Positions 27,193-35,353 of a stretch of 64,000 nt of DNA are shown here, one piece after another. Positions within the stretch are counted from its first letter, which is position 1. Each line of letters begins with the position of its first letter. The position numbers and the translations under genes are program-made. The notes beneath the pieces are model-generated. The model did no database searches. It was given only the letters and a program-made list of their open reading frames with translations, and was not told where the DNA came from. Source of the DNA: JAZDCJ01 sp036311985 (GTDB lineage Bacteria; Actinomycetota; Actinomycetes; Actinomycetales; Micrococcaceae). The stretch lies in NCBI RefSeq assembly GCF_036311985.1, contig NZ_JAZDCJ010000038.1. One strand, written 5' to 3'.

Positions 27193-27414
27193 GTGCGCAA
27201 TAGTGACTTCTGGCGGTTGATGGACGACGAGTTCGGGGCCGGGTACTCCCGCCTCCTGGCGGAGTCGCTCGTGTTGTCGTCCCTGGGCGGGAGGACCCCG
27301 ATGGAGGCGCTGGCCGCGGGGACGGCACCGAAGAACGTCTGGCGCGCCGTGTGCGAGAAGCAGGACGTGCCCGAGGAACGGCGCCTTGGGCGGGACGTCG
27401 CGCCCAAGCCGTAA
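27193..27414 (+). CDS. DUF3046 family protein
   Basis: A 73-residue protein of the actinobacterial DUF3046 family, which almost always sits just before recA (Rv2738c in M. tuberculosis). It opens FWRLMDDEFG and has the family core LVLSSLGGRTPMEALAAG and PKNVWRAVC. No enzymatic motif; function unknown. The GTG start follows GGAGG at 27187-27191 only 1 nt away, so initiation may also be leaderless from the weak hexamer GAGAAT. Confidence 0.88.
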   Translation: MRNSDFWRLMDDEFGAGYSRLLAESLVLSSLGGRTPMEALAAGTAPKNVWRAVCEKQDVPEERRLGRDVAPKP

Positions 27415-27445
27415 CGGGCCGGCGGCGACACGCCGGAGCCCTTGA

Positions 27446-27461
27446 TCGAAGATGTGTTCGG
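27446..27461 (+). promoter_or_regulatory. LexA box upstream of recA
   Basis: TCGAAG-ATGT-GTTCGG matches the actinobacterial SOS consensus TCGAAC-N4-GTTCGA at 10 of 12 positions. It lies about 155 nt before recA, next to a -10 candidate TAGGCT (27470-27475). Confidence 0.8.
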
Positions 27462-27616
27462 ATCAACGATAGGCTCCTCACAGGGAAGCGAAGGCCACGC
27501 AGACTGCCCGCCCCATCCACAAGTGGATCCCGTGGACCCAAATCGTCCGGGGCGGACCGTAGCGTGGGTCGTGACATCAAGCAGGCCGGCAGGCCACGAG
27601 ACAACCGAGGTGAACA

Positions 27617-28669
27617 ATGGCCGCAGGAACGGATCGCGAGAAGGCCCTGGAGGCAGCTCTCGCCCAGATCGACAAGCAGTTCGGCAAGGGGTCGGTGATG
27701 CGCCTGGGCGACGACACGCGCGCGCCGATCGAGACGATCTCCACGAGCTCGATCGCCCTGGACGTGGCCCTCGGGATCGGCGGCCTGCCGCGGGGCAGGG
27801 TCGTGGAGATCTACGGGCCGGAGTCGTCCGGCAAGACGACCGTCGCGCTGCACGCCGTGGCGAACGCGCAGAAGAACGGCGGCATCGCCGCGTTCATCGA
27901 CGCGGAGCACGCGCTGGACCCGGACTACGCCAAGAAGCTCGGCGTCGACACCGACGCCCTCCTGGTCTCCCAGCCGGATACCGGCGAGCAGGCCCTCGAG
28001 ATCATGGACATGCTCGTGGGCTCGGGCTCGCTCGACATCATCGTCATCGACTCCGTCGCGGCGCTCGTTCCCCGCGCGGAGATCGAGGGCGACATGGGCG
28101 ACAGCCACGTCGGCCTGCAGGCGCGGCTCATGAGCCAGGCGCTGCGCAAGATCACCGGCCGGCTCAACCAGACCAAGACGACCGCGATCTTCATCAACCA
28201 GCTCCGCGAGAAGATCGGCGTGTTCTTCGGTAGCCCGGAGACGACGACGGGCGGCAAGGCGCTCAAGTTCTACGCTTCCGTGCGCATCGACGTCCGCCGC
28301 ATCGAGACGCTCAAGGAGGGCACCAACGCGGTGGCCAACCGGACCCGGGCCAAGATCGTCAAGAACAAGATGGCGCCGCCGTTCAAGCAGGCGGAGTTCG
28401 ACATCGTCTACGGGCACGGCATCTCCCGCGAGGGCGGCCTGATCGACATGGGCGTGGAGGAGGGCTTCGTGAAGAAGTCCGGTGCCTGGTTCACCTACGA
28501 CGGAGACCAGCTCGGCCAGGGCAAGGAGAACGCGCGCCGGTTCCTGCGCGACAACCCGGACCTCGCGGACGAGCTCGAGCGCCGGATCAAGGAGAAGCTC
28601 GGCATCGGCAAGGCGCCGGAGTCCGGTTCGGGTGATCTGCAGCTGCGCGCCGTCGGCGGCGACGACTAG
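27617..28669 (+). CDS. recA: recombinase RecA
   Basis: A 350-residue strand-exchange ATPase and LexA co-protease. Visible: Walker A GPESSGKTT (about 67-75), Walker B IIVIDSVAAL, the L2 region INQLREKIGVFFGSPETTTGG and the acidic C-terminus. No intein is present. The ATG has a GAGGTGAAC ribosome site. A LexA box in the upstream region and recX immediately downstream indicate the usual SOS control. Confidence 0.98.
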   Translation: MAAGTDREKALEAALAQIDKQFGKGSVMRLGDDTRAPIETISTSSIALDVALGIGGLPRGRVVEIYGPESSGKTTVALHAVANAQKNGGIAAFIDAEHALDPDYAKKLGVDTDALLVSQPDTGEQALEIMDMLVGSGSLDIIVIDSVAALVPRAEIEGDMGDSHVGLQARLMSQALRKITGRLNQTKTTAIFINQLREKIGVFFGSPETTTGGKALKFYASVRIDVRRIETLKEGTNAVANRTRAKIVKNKMAPPFKQAEFDIVYGHGISREGGLIDMGVEEGFVKKSGAWFTYDGDQLGQGKENARRFLRDNPDLADELERRIKEKLGIGKAPESGSGDLQLRAVGGDD

Positions 28670-28674
28670 CGGCA

Positions 28675-29310
28675 GTGGGCCGCGGACTCGACTGGGGCGG
28701 GCTCGGAACGGAAGGCGACGGAACGGATCCGTCCGGGACGCCCCGGGACCGCGACCTCCCCGGCGACCGGCGCGGGCCCGGCGTCCATGACCGTAGCGGC
28801 GACCGGCGCGGGCCAGACGCCCACGACCGCTCCGGTGCCGCGGCCGATCCCGAGGCGCAGGCCAGGGCCATCGTCCTGCGCCAGCTGACCGGTTCGGCGA
28901 AGAGTAGACGCCAACTGGAGGACAAGCTCGCCGCGCGCGGGATCTCCCCGGCGGTCGCCGGCGGCGTCCTGGACCGCTTCGAGGAGCTCGGACTGGTCGA
29001 CGATGCGACGTTCGCCGCGTCCTGGGTCGCCGGGCGCTCCCGCAGCCGCGGCCTGGCGCGGACGGCGCTGCGGCGCGAGCTCGCCGAGAAGGGCATCGAC
29101 CCGGAACTCGCCGAGGCCGCCCTGGAGCAGCTCGACGACGAGGACGAGGACGAGCAGGCACGCGAACTCGTGCGAAAGCGGCTGCGCACCGGCAGCGCCG
29201 GCGGCGACCGGGACACGCAGCTCCGGCGGCTGGTCGGCATGCTGGCCCGCAAGGGCCACGCGCCGGGCCGCGCCTACCGGGTCGCGAGCGAGGTCCTCGA
29301 CGAATCCTGA
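28675..29310 (+). CDS. recX: regulatory protein RecX
   Basis: A 211-residue modulator that caps RecA filaments. Three-helix repeats are visible from about residue 60: RQLTGSAKSRRQLEDKLAARG, LDRFEELGLVDDATFAASWV, and ALRRELAEKGIDPELAEAAL (each shown in part). An Asp/Arg/Gly-rich tail of about 55 residues precedes them, with two near-repeats of DRRGP(G/D)xHDRSG. The start GTG lies 6 nt after recA. Confidence 0.92.
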   Translation: MGRGLDWGGLGTEGDGTDPSGTPRDRDLPGDRRGPGVHDRSGDRRGPDAHDRSGAAADPEAQARAIVLRQLTGSAKSRRQLEDKLAARGISPAVAGGVLDRFEELGLVDDATFAASWVAGRSRSRGLARTALRRELAEKGIDPELAEAALEQLDDEDEDEQARELVRKRLRTGSAGGDRDTQLRRLVGMLARKGHAPGRAYRVASEVLDES

Positions 29311-29327
29311 GCGGGGGCCCGGTTGGG

Positions 29328-29333
29328 TACCCT
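29328..29333 (+). promoter_or_regulatory. miaB -10, leaderless type
   Basis: TACCCT, 6 nt before the GTG at 29340. Confidence 0.55.
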
Positions 29334-29339
29334 TGAGGG

Positions 29340-30866
29340 GTGAGTTTGACGATTCCCGATACCGACCCCGGCCGCACCGGCAGCGACGCGCGCACCTACG
29401 AAGTGCGCACGTTCGGCTGCCAGATGAACGTGCACGACTCCGAACGGCTCGCCGGCCTCCTCGAGGGTGCAGGGCTCGTGCGCAGCGAGGACGCGGACGA
29501 ACCGGCCGACGTCGTGGTCTTCAACACCTGCGCGGTCCGCGAGAACGCCGACAACAAGCTCTACGGCAACCTCGGCCGGCTGGCCCCCGTCAAGGAGCGC
29601 CGGCCGGACCTGCAGATCGCCGTCGGCGGATGCCTCGCCCAGAAGGACCGTGAGACGATCCTGCGCAAGGCGCCCTGGGTCGACGTCGTCTTCGGCACCC
29701 ACAACGTCGGCTCCCTCCCCGCCCTGCTCGAGCGCGCCCGGCACAACAACGAGGCCCAGCTGGAGATCCTGGAGTCCCTCGAGGTCTTCCCCTCGACCCT
29801 GCCGACGCGCCGCGAGTCAGTGCACTCGGGCTGGGTCTCGATCTCCGTGGGCTGCAACAACACCTGCACCTTCTGCATCGTGCCCTCCCTGCGCGGCAAG
29901 GAGCGGGACCGCCGTCCCGGCGACGTCCTGGCCGAGATCGAGGCCCTCGTCGACGACGGGGCGATCGAGGTCACCCTGCTCGGACAGAACGTCAACTCCT
30001 ACGGCGTCGAGTTCGGCGACCGGCTCGCGTTCGGCAAGCTGCTGCGGGCCTGCGGCGGCATCGACGGCCTCGAGCGCGTCCGGTTCACGAGCCCGCACCC
30101 CGCGGCCTTCACCGACGACGTCATCGACGCCATGGCCGAGACGGACAACGTCATGCCGCAACTGCACATGCCCCTCCAGTCGGGTTCGGACCGCCTGCTC
30201 AAGGCCATGCGCCGCTCTTACCGCTCCTCCCGGTTCCTCGGCATCCTGGACCGCGTCCGCGAGCGCATCCCGGGCGCCGCGATCTCCACCGACATCATCG
30301 TGGGCTTCCCCGGCGAGACGGAGGAGGACTTCCAGGCCACGCTCGACGTCGTCGAGCGTTCCCGCTTCGCGAGCGCCTTCACCTTCCAGTACTCGCAGCG
30401 CCCCGGAACCCCGGCGGCGAGCCTGCCCGGGCAGCTGCCGAAGGCCGTGGTGCAGGAACGCTACGAGCGCCTCGTCGCCCTGCAGGACCGGATCAGCGCC
30501 GAGGAGAACCAGCAGCAGGTCGGCCGCGAGGTCGAGGTCCTCGTCGCCGCCCAGTCCGGCCGCAAGGCCGAGCAGACCCACCGGCTCAGCGGCCGCGCCC
30601 GCGATGCGCGGCTCGTCCACTTCAGCGTGCCCGAGGGGGCCGGGGTACCGCGGCCGGGCGACCTGGTCACCGTCCCCGTCACGGACGCCGGGTCCTTCCA
30701 GCTCCTTGCCGATCCCGCCGGCCCCGCCGACTACCGACTGCGCCGCTCCCGCGCCGGCGACGCCTGGGACCGCGCCCAGGCCGAGTCCTGCGGCGTCCCC
30801 GCGCCCGCCGGGTCCGGAAGCGGCGGCGTGTCACTGGGCATGCCTGCCCTCCCGCCGCGTCGTTGA
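29340..30866 (+). CDS. miaB: tRNA-2-methylthio-N6-isopentenyladenosine-37 synthase
   Basis: A 508-residue methylthiotransferase acting on the MiaA product at A37. The UPF0004 domain has FGCQMNVHDSE, NTCAVRENAD and GGCLAQ for the auxiliary cluster; the radical SAM motif is CNNTCTFC; the TRAM domain is at about 405-470. A Pro/Gly-rich tail of about 35 residues follows. Its stop overlaps the miaA start. Confidence 0.95.
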   Translation: MSLTIPDTDPGRTGSDARTYEVRTFGCQMNVHDSERLAGLLEGAGLVRSEDADEPADVVVFNTCAVRENADNKLYGNLGRLAPVKERRPDLQIAVGGCLAQKDRETILRKAPWVDVVFGTHNVGSLPALLERARHNNEAQLEILESLEVFPSTLPTRRESVHSGWVSISVGCNNTCTFCIVPSLRGKERDRRPGDVLAEIEALVDDGAIEVTLLGQNVNSYGVEFGDRLAFGKLLRACGGIDGLERVRFTSPHPAAFTDDVIDAMAETDNVMPQLHMPLQSGSDRLLKAMRRSYRSSRFLGILDRVRERIPGAAISTDIIVGFPGETEEDFQATLDVVERSRFASAFTFQYSQRPGTPAASLPGQLPKAVVQERYERLVALQDRISAEENQQQVGREVEVLVAAQSGRKAEQTHRLSGRARDARLVHFSVPEGAGVPRPGDLVTVPVTDAGSFQLLADPAGPADYRLRRSRAGDAWDRAQAESCGVPAPAGSGSGGVSLGMPALPPRR

Positions 30867-31882
30867 GCGGAAACCGGCCGTCCCGGTCCGCGGAAGGGGC
30901 CGCGGGTCCCTCGGCCGCCCCCGGCGGGCCGTCCCGGCCCGCGGAACCGGATGAACGACCCGTCGTGATCGCCGTCGTAGGGCCCACGGGCACCGGGAAG
31001 TCCGACCTCGCCATCGAGCTGGCGCTCCGGCTCGGCGGCGAGGTCGTCAACGCCGACGCGCTCCAGTTCTACCGGGGGCTCGACATCGGTACCGCCAAGC
31101 TCGCCCCCTCCGAGCGCCGCGGCGTCCCGCACCACCTGCTCGACGTCCTCGACATCCACGAGGAGGCCAGCGTGGCGGCCTTCCAGGACCATGCGCGCGC
31201 CGCCTTCGACGACATCCAGTCCCGCGGCCTGCACCCCGTCCTCGTCGGCGGCTCCGGGCTCTACGTCCGCGCCGCGCTCGACGTCATCGAGTTCCCGCCC
31301 ACGGATCCCGCCGTGCGCCGGCGGATCGAGGGGGAGCTCGATGCCCGGGGCGAGGCCGTGCTGCGCGCCCGGCTCGCGGCCGTGGACCCGGACTCCGCCG
31401 CGCGGATCGGCGACGCACGCCGGCTCGTCCGCGCGCTCGAGGTCCACGAGCTCACCGGCCGCCCGTTCAGCGCCTTTATGCCGACGCGCAACTATGCCCG
31501 TCCCGCCGTCCAGCTGGGCCTGAGGATGGAGCGCGCCGCCCTCCACGAACGGCTCGGAGCGCGCGTGGAGCACATGGTCGACGCCGGCCTCCTCGAGGAG
31601 GTCCGCCGGCTCGACGCCGCCGGCCTCCGCGGGGGCCGTACCGCCTCACGGGCCATCGGCTACGCCCAGTTCCTCGCCGTGCTGGACGGGACCCTCGACG
31701 TGCGCGCCGCGGTCGAGGAGACCGCCACGGCCACCCGCCGCTTCGCCCGCCGCCAGATCACGTGGTTCACCGCCGATCCGCGCGTGCACTGGCTCGACGC
31801 CACCGACCCGGAGCTGCCCGCCCGGGCCGCGTCCGCCGTCGTACCCTTCCCTCATTCGCCCACCGGAGCCCCGCCCGCCTAG
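30863..31882 (+). CDS. miaA: tRNA dimethylallyltransferase
   Basis: A 339-residue enzyme that prenylates A37 of tRNAs reading UNN codons. The P-loop GPTGTGKSDL is at about 40-49, followed by NADALQFYRGLDIGTAK, GGSGLYVRA and TRRFARRQITWF. The start is uncertain: TTG at 30863 overlaps the miaB stop (TTGA) but adds about 30 low-complexity residues; GTG at 30966 would place the P-loop close to the N-terminus as in most MiaA proteins. Confidence 0.92.
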   Translation: MSGNRPSRSAEGAAGPSAAPGGPSRPAEPDERPVVIAVVGPTGTGKSDLAIELALRLGGEVVNADALQFYRGLDIGTAKLAPSERRGVPHHLLDVLDIHEEASVAAFQDHARAAFDDIQSRGLHPVLVGGSGLYVRAALDVIEFPPTDPAVRRRIEGELDARGEAVLRARLAAVDPDSAARIGDARRLVRALEVHELTGRPFSAFMPTRNYARPAVQLGLRMERAALHERLGARVEHMVDAGLLEEVRRLDAAGLRGGRTASRAIGYAQFLAVLDGTLDVRAAVEETATATRRFARRQITWFTADPRVHWLDATDPELPARAASAVVPFPHSPTGAPPA

Positions 31883-31885
31883 TCT
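31880..31885 (+). promoter_or_regulatory. dapF -10, leaderless type
   Basis: TAGTCT begins at the miaA stop codon and lies 6 nt before the ATG at 31892. Confidence 0.6.
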
Positions 31886-31891
31886 GGACCC

Positions 31892-32827
31892 ATGAGCCCC
31901 GCGCAGCTGAACGACCCACTCGACGCCCTCTCCGGACTCGCCGTGGCCAAGGGCCACGGCACGGGCAACGACTTCGTCCTCGTGGCGGACCCGGACGGCA
32001 CCCGCCACCTCGCGCCCGAGGACGTGGCCGCCTTGTGCGACCGGCACCACGGGCTCGGCGGCGACGGGCTCATCCGCGCCGTTCCCTCGCGGTTCCTGCC
32101 CGAGGGGGAGGCGCTCCTGCGCGGGACTCCCGGAGCCGAGTGGTTCATGGACTACCGCAACGCCGACGGCTCCGTGTCCGAGATGTGCGGCAACGGCGTG
32201 CGGGTGTTCGTCCACTTCCTCCTCGAGGAGGGCCTCGCACGTCTCGAGGAGGGCGCCGCCCTGCCGATCGGCACCCGGGCCGGCGTGAAGACGGTCACCC
32301 GCGCGGGCGACGGCTACGCCGTCGACATGGGCCCCTGGGAGTTCGCCTTCCCCGCGCAGGCCGAGGAACGCGCCCTGGACTCCATGGTGGAGACCGACGG
32401 CCTTGACGTCGACCGGCCGGCCCTGAGCGTCTCGATGGGCAACCCCCACACCGTCGTCGCCCTCTCCGAGGAGAGCGAACTCGAGCAGGCCGTGCTGTTC
32501 ACCGCGCCGCGCGTCGACCCCGTCCCGCCGCATGGAACCAACGTCGAATACGTCGTGCCCGCGGATCCGCTCGTCGTCGACGGCGTGGGCAGGATCCGCA
32601 TGCGCGTGCACGAGCGCGGGGTGGGGGAGACCCGTTCCTGCGGCACGGGCGCGTGCGCCGCGGTCGTCGCCACGCGGCACTGGGCCGGCGGCGCCCTGGC
32701 GGCGCGCTGGGACGTCGAGGTGCCCGGAGGGACGGTCTCCGTCCGCTTCGTCCCCGGGGCCGACGGCCGGGAGCACGTCGAACTCAGCGGCCCCGCGCGC
32801 CTCGTCGCCCGCGCGGTCCTCGCGTAG
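31892..32827 (+). CDS. dapF: diaminopimelate epimerase
   Basis: A 311-residue cofactor-independent epimerase making meso-diaminopimelate for lysine and peptidoglycan. Both catalytic cysteines are visible, in SEMCGNGVRVF and in TRSCGTGACAA; the N-terminal KGHGTGNDFVL is typical. It ends 18 bp from the convergent methyltransferase gene. Confidence 0.95.
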   Translation: MSPAQLNDPLDALSGLAVAKGHGTGNDFVLVADPDGTRHLAPEDVAALCDRHHGLGGDGLIRAVPSRFLPEGEALLRGTPGAEWFMDYRNADGSVSEMCGNGVRVFVHFLLEEGLARLEEGAALPIGTRAGVKTVTRAGDGYAVDMGPWEFAFPAQAEERALDSMVETDGLDVDRPALSVSMGNPHTVVALSEESELEQAVLFTAPRVDPVPPHGTNVEYVVPADPLVVDGVGRIRMRVHERGVGETRSCGTGACAAVVATRHWAGGALAARWDVEVPGGTVSVRFVPGADGREHVELSGPARLVARAVLA

Positions 32828-32845
32828 CGGCGGCGCGCCCGGGGG

Positions 32846-33466
32846 TCAGGCCCCCGCGGCCGGCCTGGCGACGCGCAGGATCCTGAAGGACTTCTCCGTC
32901 GACGCACGGTCGACCGTCCAGCCCGCCGGCAGCTCGCGCGCGAGCCAGGCCCGCAGCGAGTCCGCGCCGAGGTTCTTCTGCACCACGAGCCACGCCTCGC
33001 CGCCGGGGGCCAGACGGGGAAGCCACGTCAGCAGCAGCGCGTGCAGGGGCTCCTTGCCGATGCGGATGGGTGGATTGGACCAGATCGTGTCGAAGAGCAG
33101 CTCGCCGGGCACGGACTCCGGCGTGCCCGCCACGACGTTGGACAGGCCCAGCGCGGCGGCGTTGTCCCGGGTCAAGGCGATCGAGCGCTCGTTGACGTCC
33201 ACGGCGTGGACGCGCGCACCGGGCGAGGCGAGGGCCAGGGACAGGGCGATGGGCCCCCATCCGCAGCCGATGTCCAGCAGCTCGCCGACCGCGGACGGTG
33301 CGGGCACCCCGTCGAGCAGGACGGCCGTCCCCTTGTCGATGCCGTCCGGGCTGAAGATCCCGCCCGAGGTCTGGACCGTCCGGTCCGAGCCGCCGAGGTG
33401 GACGGTGATGGCCCTGCGGCGCTCCGGAGCGGAGGGCTGCGCGCTGAAGTAGTGGTCCGAACCCAT
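32846..33466 (-). CDS. RsmC-like class I methyltransferase
   Basis: A 206-residue protein of the 'methyltransferase small domain' group. It has LLDIGCGWGPIAL (motif I), VDVNERSI, and the NPP catalytic motif in TIWSNPPIRIGK, which marks guanine-N2 methyltransferases such as RsmC/RlmG. The likely target is 16S or 23S rRNA (family knowledge). It has only one methyltransferase domain, unlike E. coli RsmC. The ATG is leaderless by spacing. Confidence 0.85.
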   Translation of the reverse strand: MGSDHYFSAQPSAPERRRAITVHLGGSDRTVQTSGGIFSPDGIDKGTAVLLDGVPAPSAVGELLDIGCGWGPIALSLALASPGARVHAVDVNERSIALTRDNAAALGLSNVVAGTPESVPGELLFDTIWSNPPIRIGKEPLHALLLTWLPRLAPGGEAWLVVQKNLGADSLRAWLARELPAGWTVDRASTEKSFRILRVARPAAGA

Positions 33467-33472
33467 GCAGGC

Positions 33473-33478
33473 AGGTTA
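33473..33478 (-). promoter_or_regulatory. -10 of the methyltransferase gene, leaderless type
   Basis: TAACCT on the minus strand, 6 nt before the ATG at 33466. Confidence 0.6.
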
Positions 33479-33541
33479 ACCGGCCCCGCGGCGGGTGGCG
33501 AATCGGCGCGGCCGTGCGTGGCGCCGGCGGAGCCGGGACAG

Positions 33542-33587
33542 CGCGCCGGCGAAGTGATAGAGTTTTCCCTATCACTTCGCCGGCGCG
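33542..33587. repeat. perfect 19-bp inverted repeat in a 306-bp divergent intergenic region
   Basis: CGCGCCGGCGAAGTGATAG (33542-33560) is followed by an 8-nt spacer AGTTTTCC and its exact reverse complement (33569-33587). The rest of the 33467-33772 region holds no gene. The element lies between two divergent promoters, so it is unlikely to be a terminator; a REP/MITE-like dispersed palindrome or an operator are the options. Confidence 0.85.
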
Positions 33588-33740
33588 GCTTCTCCGCACC
33601 GGCCCCACGAGCCGTCCGCCCCCCGGCGGGCGCCGACCCCGGGAGTCCTCCGTGCTGGTCTTCTCCGCGCAGCTTCGCCACACCGGCCGCTGAGCCCGGC
33701 CCCGATCCACAGGCAGGGGGCGTTCCGCGCCCGCGGGGAC

Positions 33741-33746
33741 TATTCT
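33741..33746 (+). promoter_or_regulatory. hflX -10 candidate
   Basis: TATTCT, giving a short leader with an AAAGGGGA ribosome site before the ATG at 33773. Confidence 0.55.
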
Positions 33747-33772
33747 GGAAGCACTATCCGTCAAAGGGGAAC

Positions 33773-35353
33773 ATGACCAACGACAGCCAGCCCAACCCTC
33801 AGGACCACGACCTCAGCGAAGAGGAGATCCACTCCGTCATCGAGCGCATCCTGGCGGCCGACAAGGCCGCCGGGGAGGCCTCGACCGTCCGCTCCGGGGC
33901 GCAGCCGTCCTTCTCGGGGTTCGGCCGCGTGGGCCGGGCCCAGGAGCTCGCCAGCGGCGGGGACGGGCACTCCGAGTACGACGGCGAGCAGCAGGACCTC
34001 GCCGAGCGGCGCGCCCTGCGCCGCGTCGCCGGGCTCTCCACCGAGCTCGAAGACGTCACCGAGGTCGAATACCGGCAGCTGCGCCTCGAGCGGGTCGTCC
34101 TCGCCGGCATCTGGAGCGAGGGGACCGTCCAGGACGCCGAGAACTCCCTGCGCGAGCTCGCGGCGCTGGCCGAGACCGCGGGCTCCGAGGTCCTCGACGG
34201 CGTCATCCAGCGCCGGCTGAAGCCGGACCCCGGCACGTTCCTCGGTTCCGGCAAGGCGGTCGAGCTCAAGGACATCGTCGCGGCCACGGGTGCCGACACC
34301 GTCGTCGTCGACTCCGAGCTCGCCCCGTCGCAACGGCGCGGGCTGGAGGACATCGTCAAGGTGAAGGTGATCGACCGGACCGCCCTGATCCTGGACATCT
34401 TCGCCCAGCACGCCAAGAGCCGCGAAGGCAAGGCCCAGGTCGAGCTCGCGCAGCTCGAATACCTCCTGCCGCGCCTGCGCGGCTGGGGCGAGTCCATGTC
34501 GCGCCAGGCCGGTGGCCGCGTCGGCGCGGCCGGCGGCGGCATCGGCTCCCGCGGTCCCGGTGAGACGAAGATCGAGCTCGACCGGCGACGCATCCGCAAC
34601 CGCATGGCCAAGCTGCGTCGGGACATCGCCGCCATGAAGCCCGCGCGCGAGGCCAAGCGCGCCAACCGCAAGCGCAACACCGTCCCGTCCGTGGCCATCG
34701 CCGGGTACACCAACGCCGGCAAGTCCTCCCTGCTCAACCGGCTCACCGACGCCGGCGTGCTCGTGGAGAACGCGCTCTTCGCGACGCTCGACCCGACCGT
34801 CCGCCGGGCACAGACGCCGGACGGCGTCGGATACACGCTCGCCGACACCGTCGGGTTCGTCCGTTCCCTCCCGACGCAGCTCGTCGAGGCGTTCCGCTCG
34901 ACGCTCGAGGAGGTCGCCGACGCGGATCTGATCCTGCACGTCGTCGACGCGTCCCACCCGGACCCCGAGGGGCAGATCCGGGCGGTCCGCGAGGTCTTCC
35001 GCGAGGTCGACGCCCAGGAGGTCCCGGAGATCATCGTGCTGAACAAGGCAGATGCCGCCGATCCCTTCGTCGTCGAGCGCGTGCGCCAGCGCGAGCCGCG
35101 GCACATCGTCGTCTCGGCGCGGACCGGCGCCGGGATCCCCGAGCTGCTCGAGCTGATCAGCGCGGGCATCCCGCGGCCCAGCGTCCAGCTCGACGTGCTC
35201 ATCCCCTACGACCGCGGCGACGTCGTCAGCCGGCTCCACGGAACCGACGCCGAGATCCTCTCCACCGAGCACCGCGGCGACGGCACCCTGATGACGGTCA
35301 AGGTGCGCGAGGGGCTGGCGCAGGACCTGGAGCAGTTCGTCCTCCATGGCTGA
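33773..35353 (+). CDS. hflX: GTPase HflX
   Basis: A 526-residue ribosome-associated GTPase that can rescue or split stalled ribosomes. It has the HflX glycine-rich segment GGGIGSRGPGETKIE, G1 GYTNAGKSS, the switch region with DTVGFVR, and NKAD. The N-terminal extension of about 90 residues is usual in actinobacteria. AAAGGGGA precedes the ATG; much longer upstream readings run through the palindrome region and are rejected. The helicase gene starts 8 nt inside its 3' end. Confidence 0.94.
   Translation: MTNDSQPNPQDHDLSEEEIHSVIERILAADKAAGEASTVRSGAQPSFSGFGRVGRAQELASGGDGHSEYDGEQQDLAERRALRRVAGLSTELEDVTEVEYRQLRLERVVLAGIWSEGTVQDAENSLRELAALAETAGSEVLDGVIQRRLKPDPGTFLGSGKAVELKDIVAATGADTVVVDSELAPSQRRGLEDIVKVKVIDRTALILDIFAQHAKSREGKAQVELAQLEYLLPRLRGWGESMSRQAGGRVGAAGGGIGSRGPGETKIELDRRRIRNRMAKLRRDIAAMKPAREAKRANRKRNTVPSVAIAGYTNAGKSSLLNRLTDAGVLVENALFATLDPTVRRAQTPDGVGYTLADTVGFVRSLPTQLVEAFRSTLEEVADADLILHVVDASHPDPEGQIRAVREVFREVDAQEVPEIIVLNKADAADPFVVERVRQREPRHIVVSARTGAGIPELLELISAGIPRPSVQLDVLIPYDRGDVVSRLHGTDAEILSTEHRGDGTLMTVKVREGLAQDLEQFVLHG

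Noticed and set aside
27617..28669. Intein in recA
   Set aside because: recA is a continuous 350-codon gene of normal length with an intact P-loop and L2 region.
33542..33587. Reading the 19-bp inverted repeat as a Rho-independent terminator
   Set aside because: It lies between two divergent gene starts and lacks a T tract in both directions.
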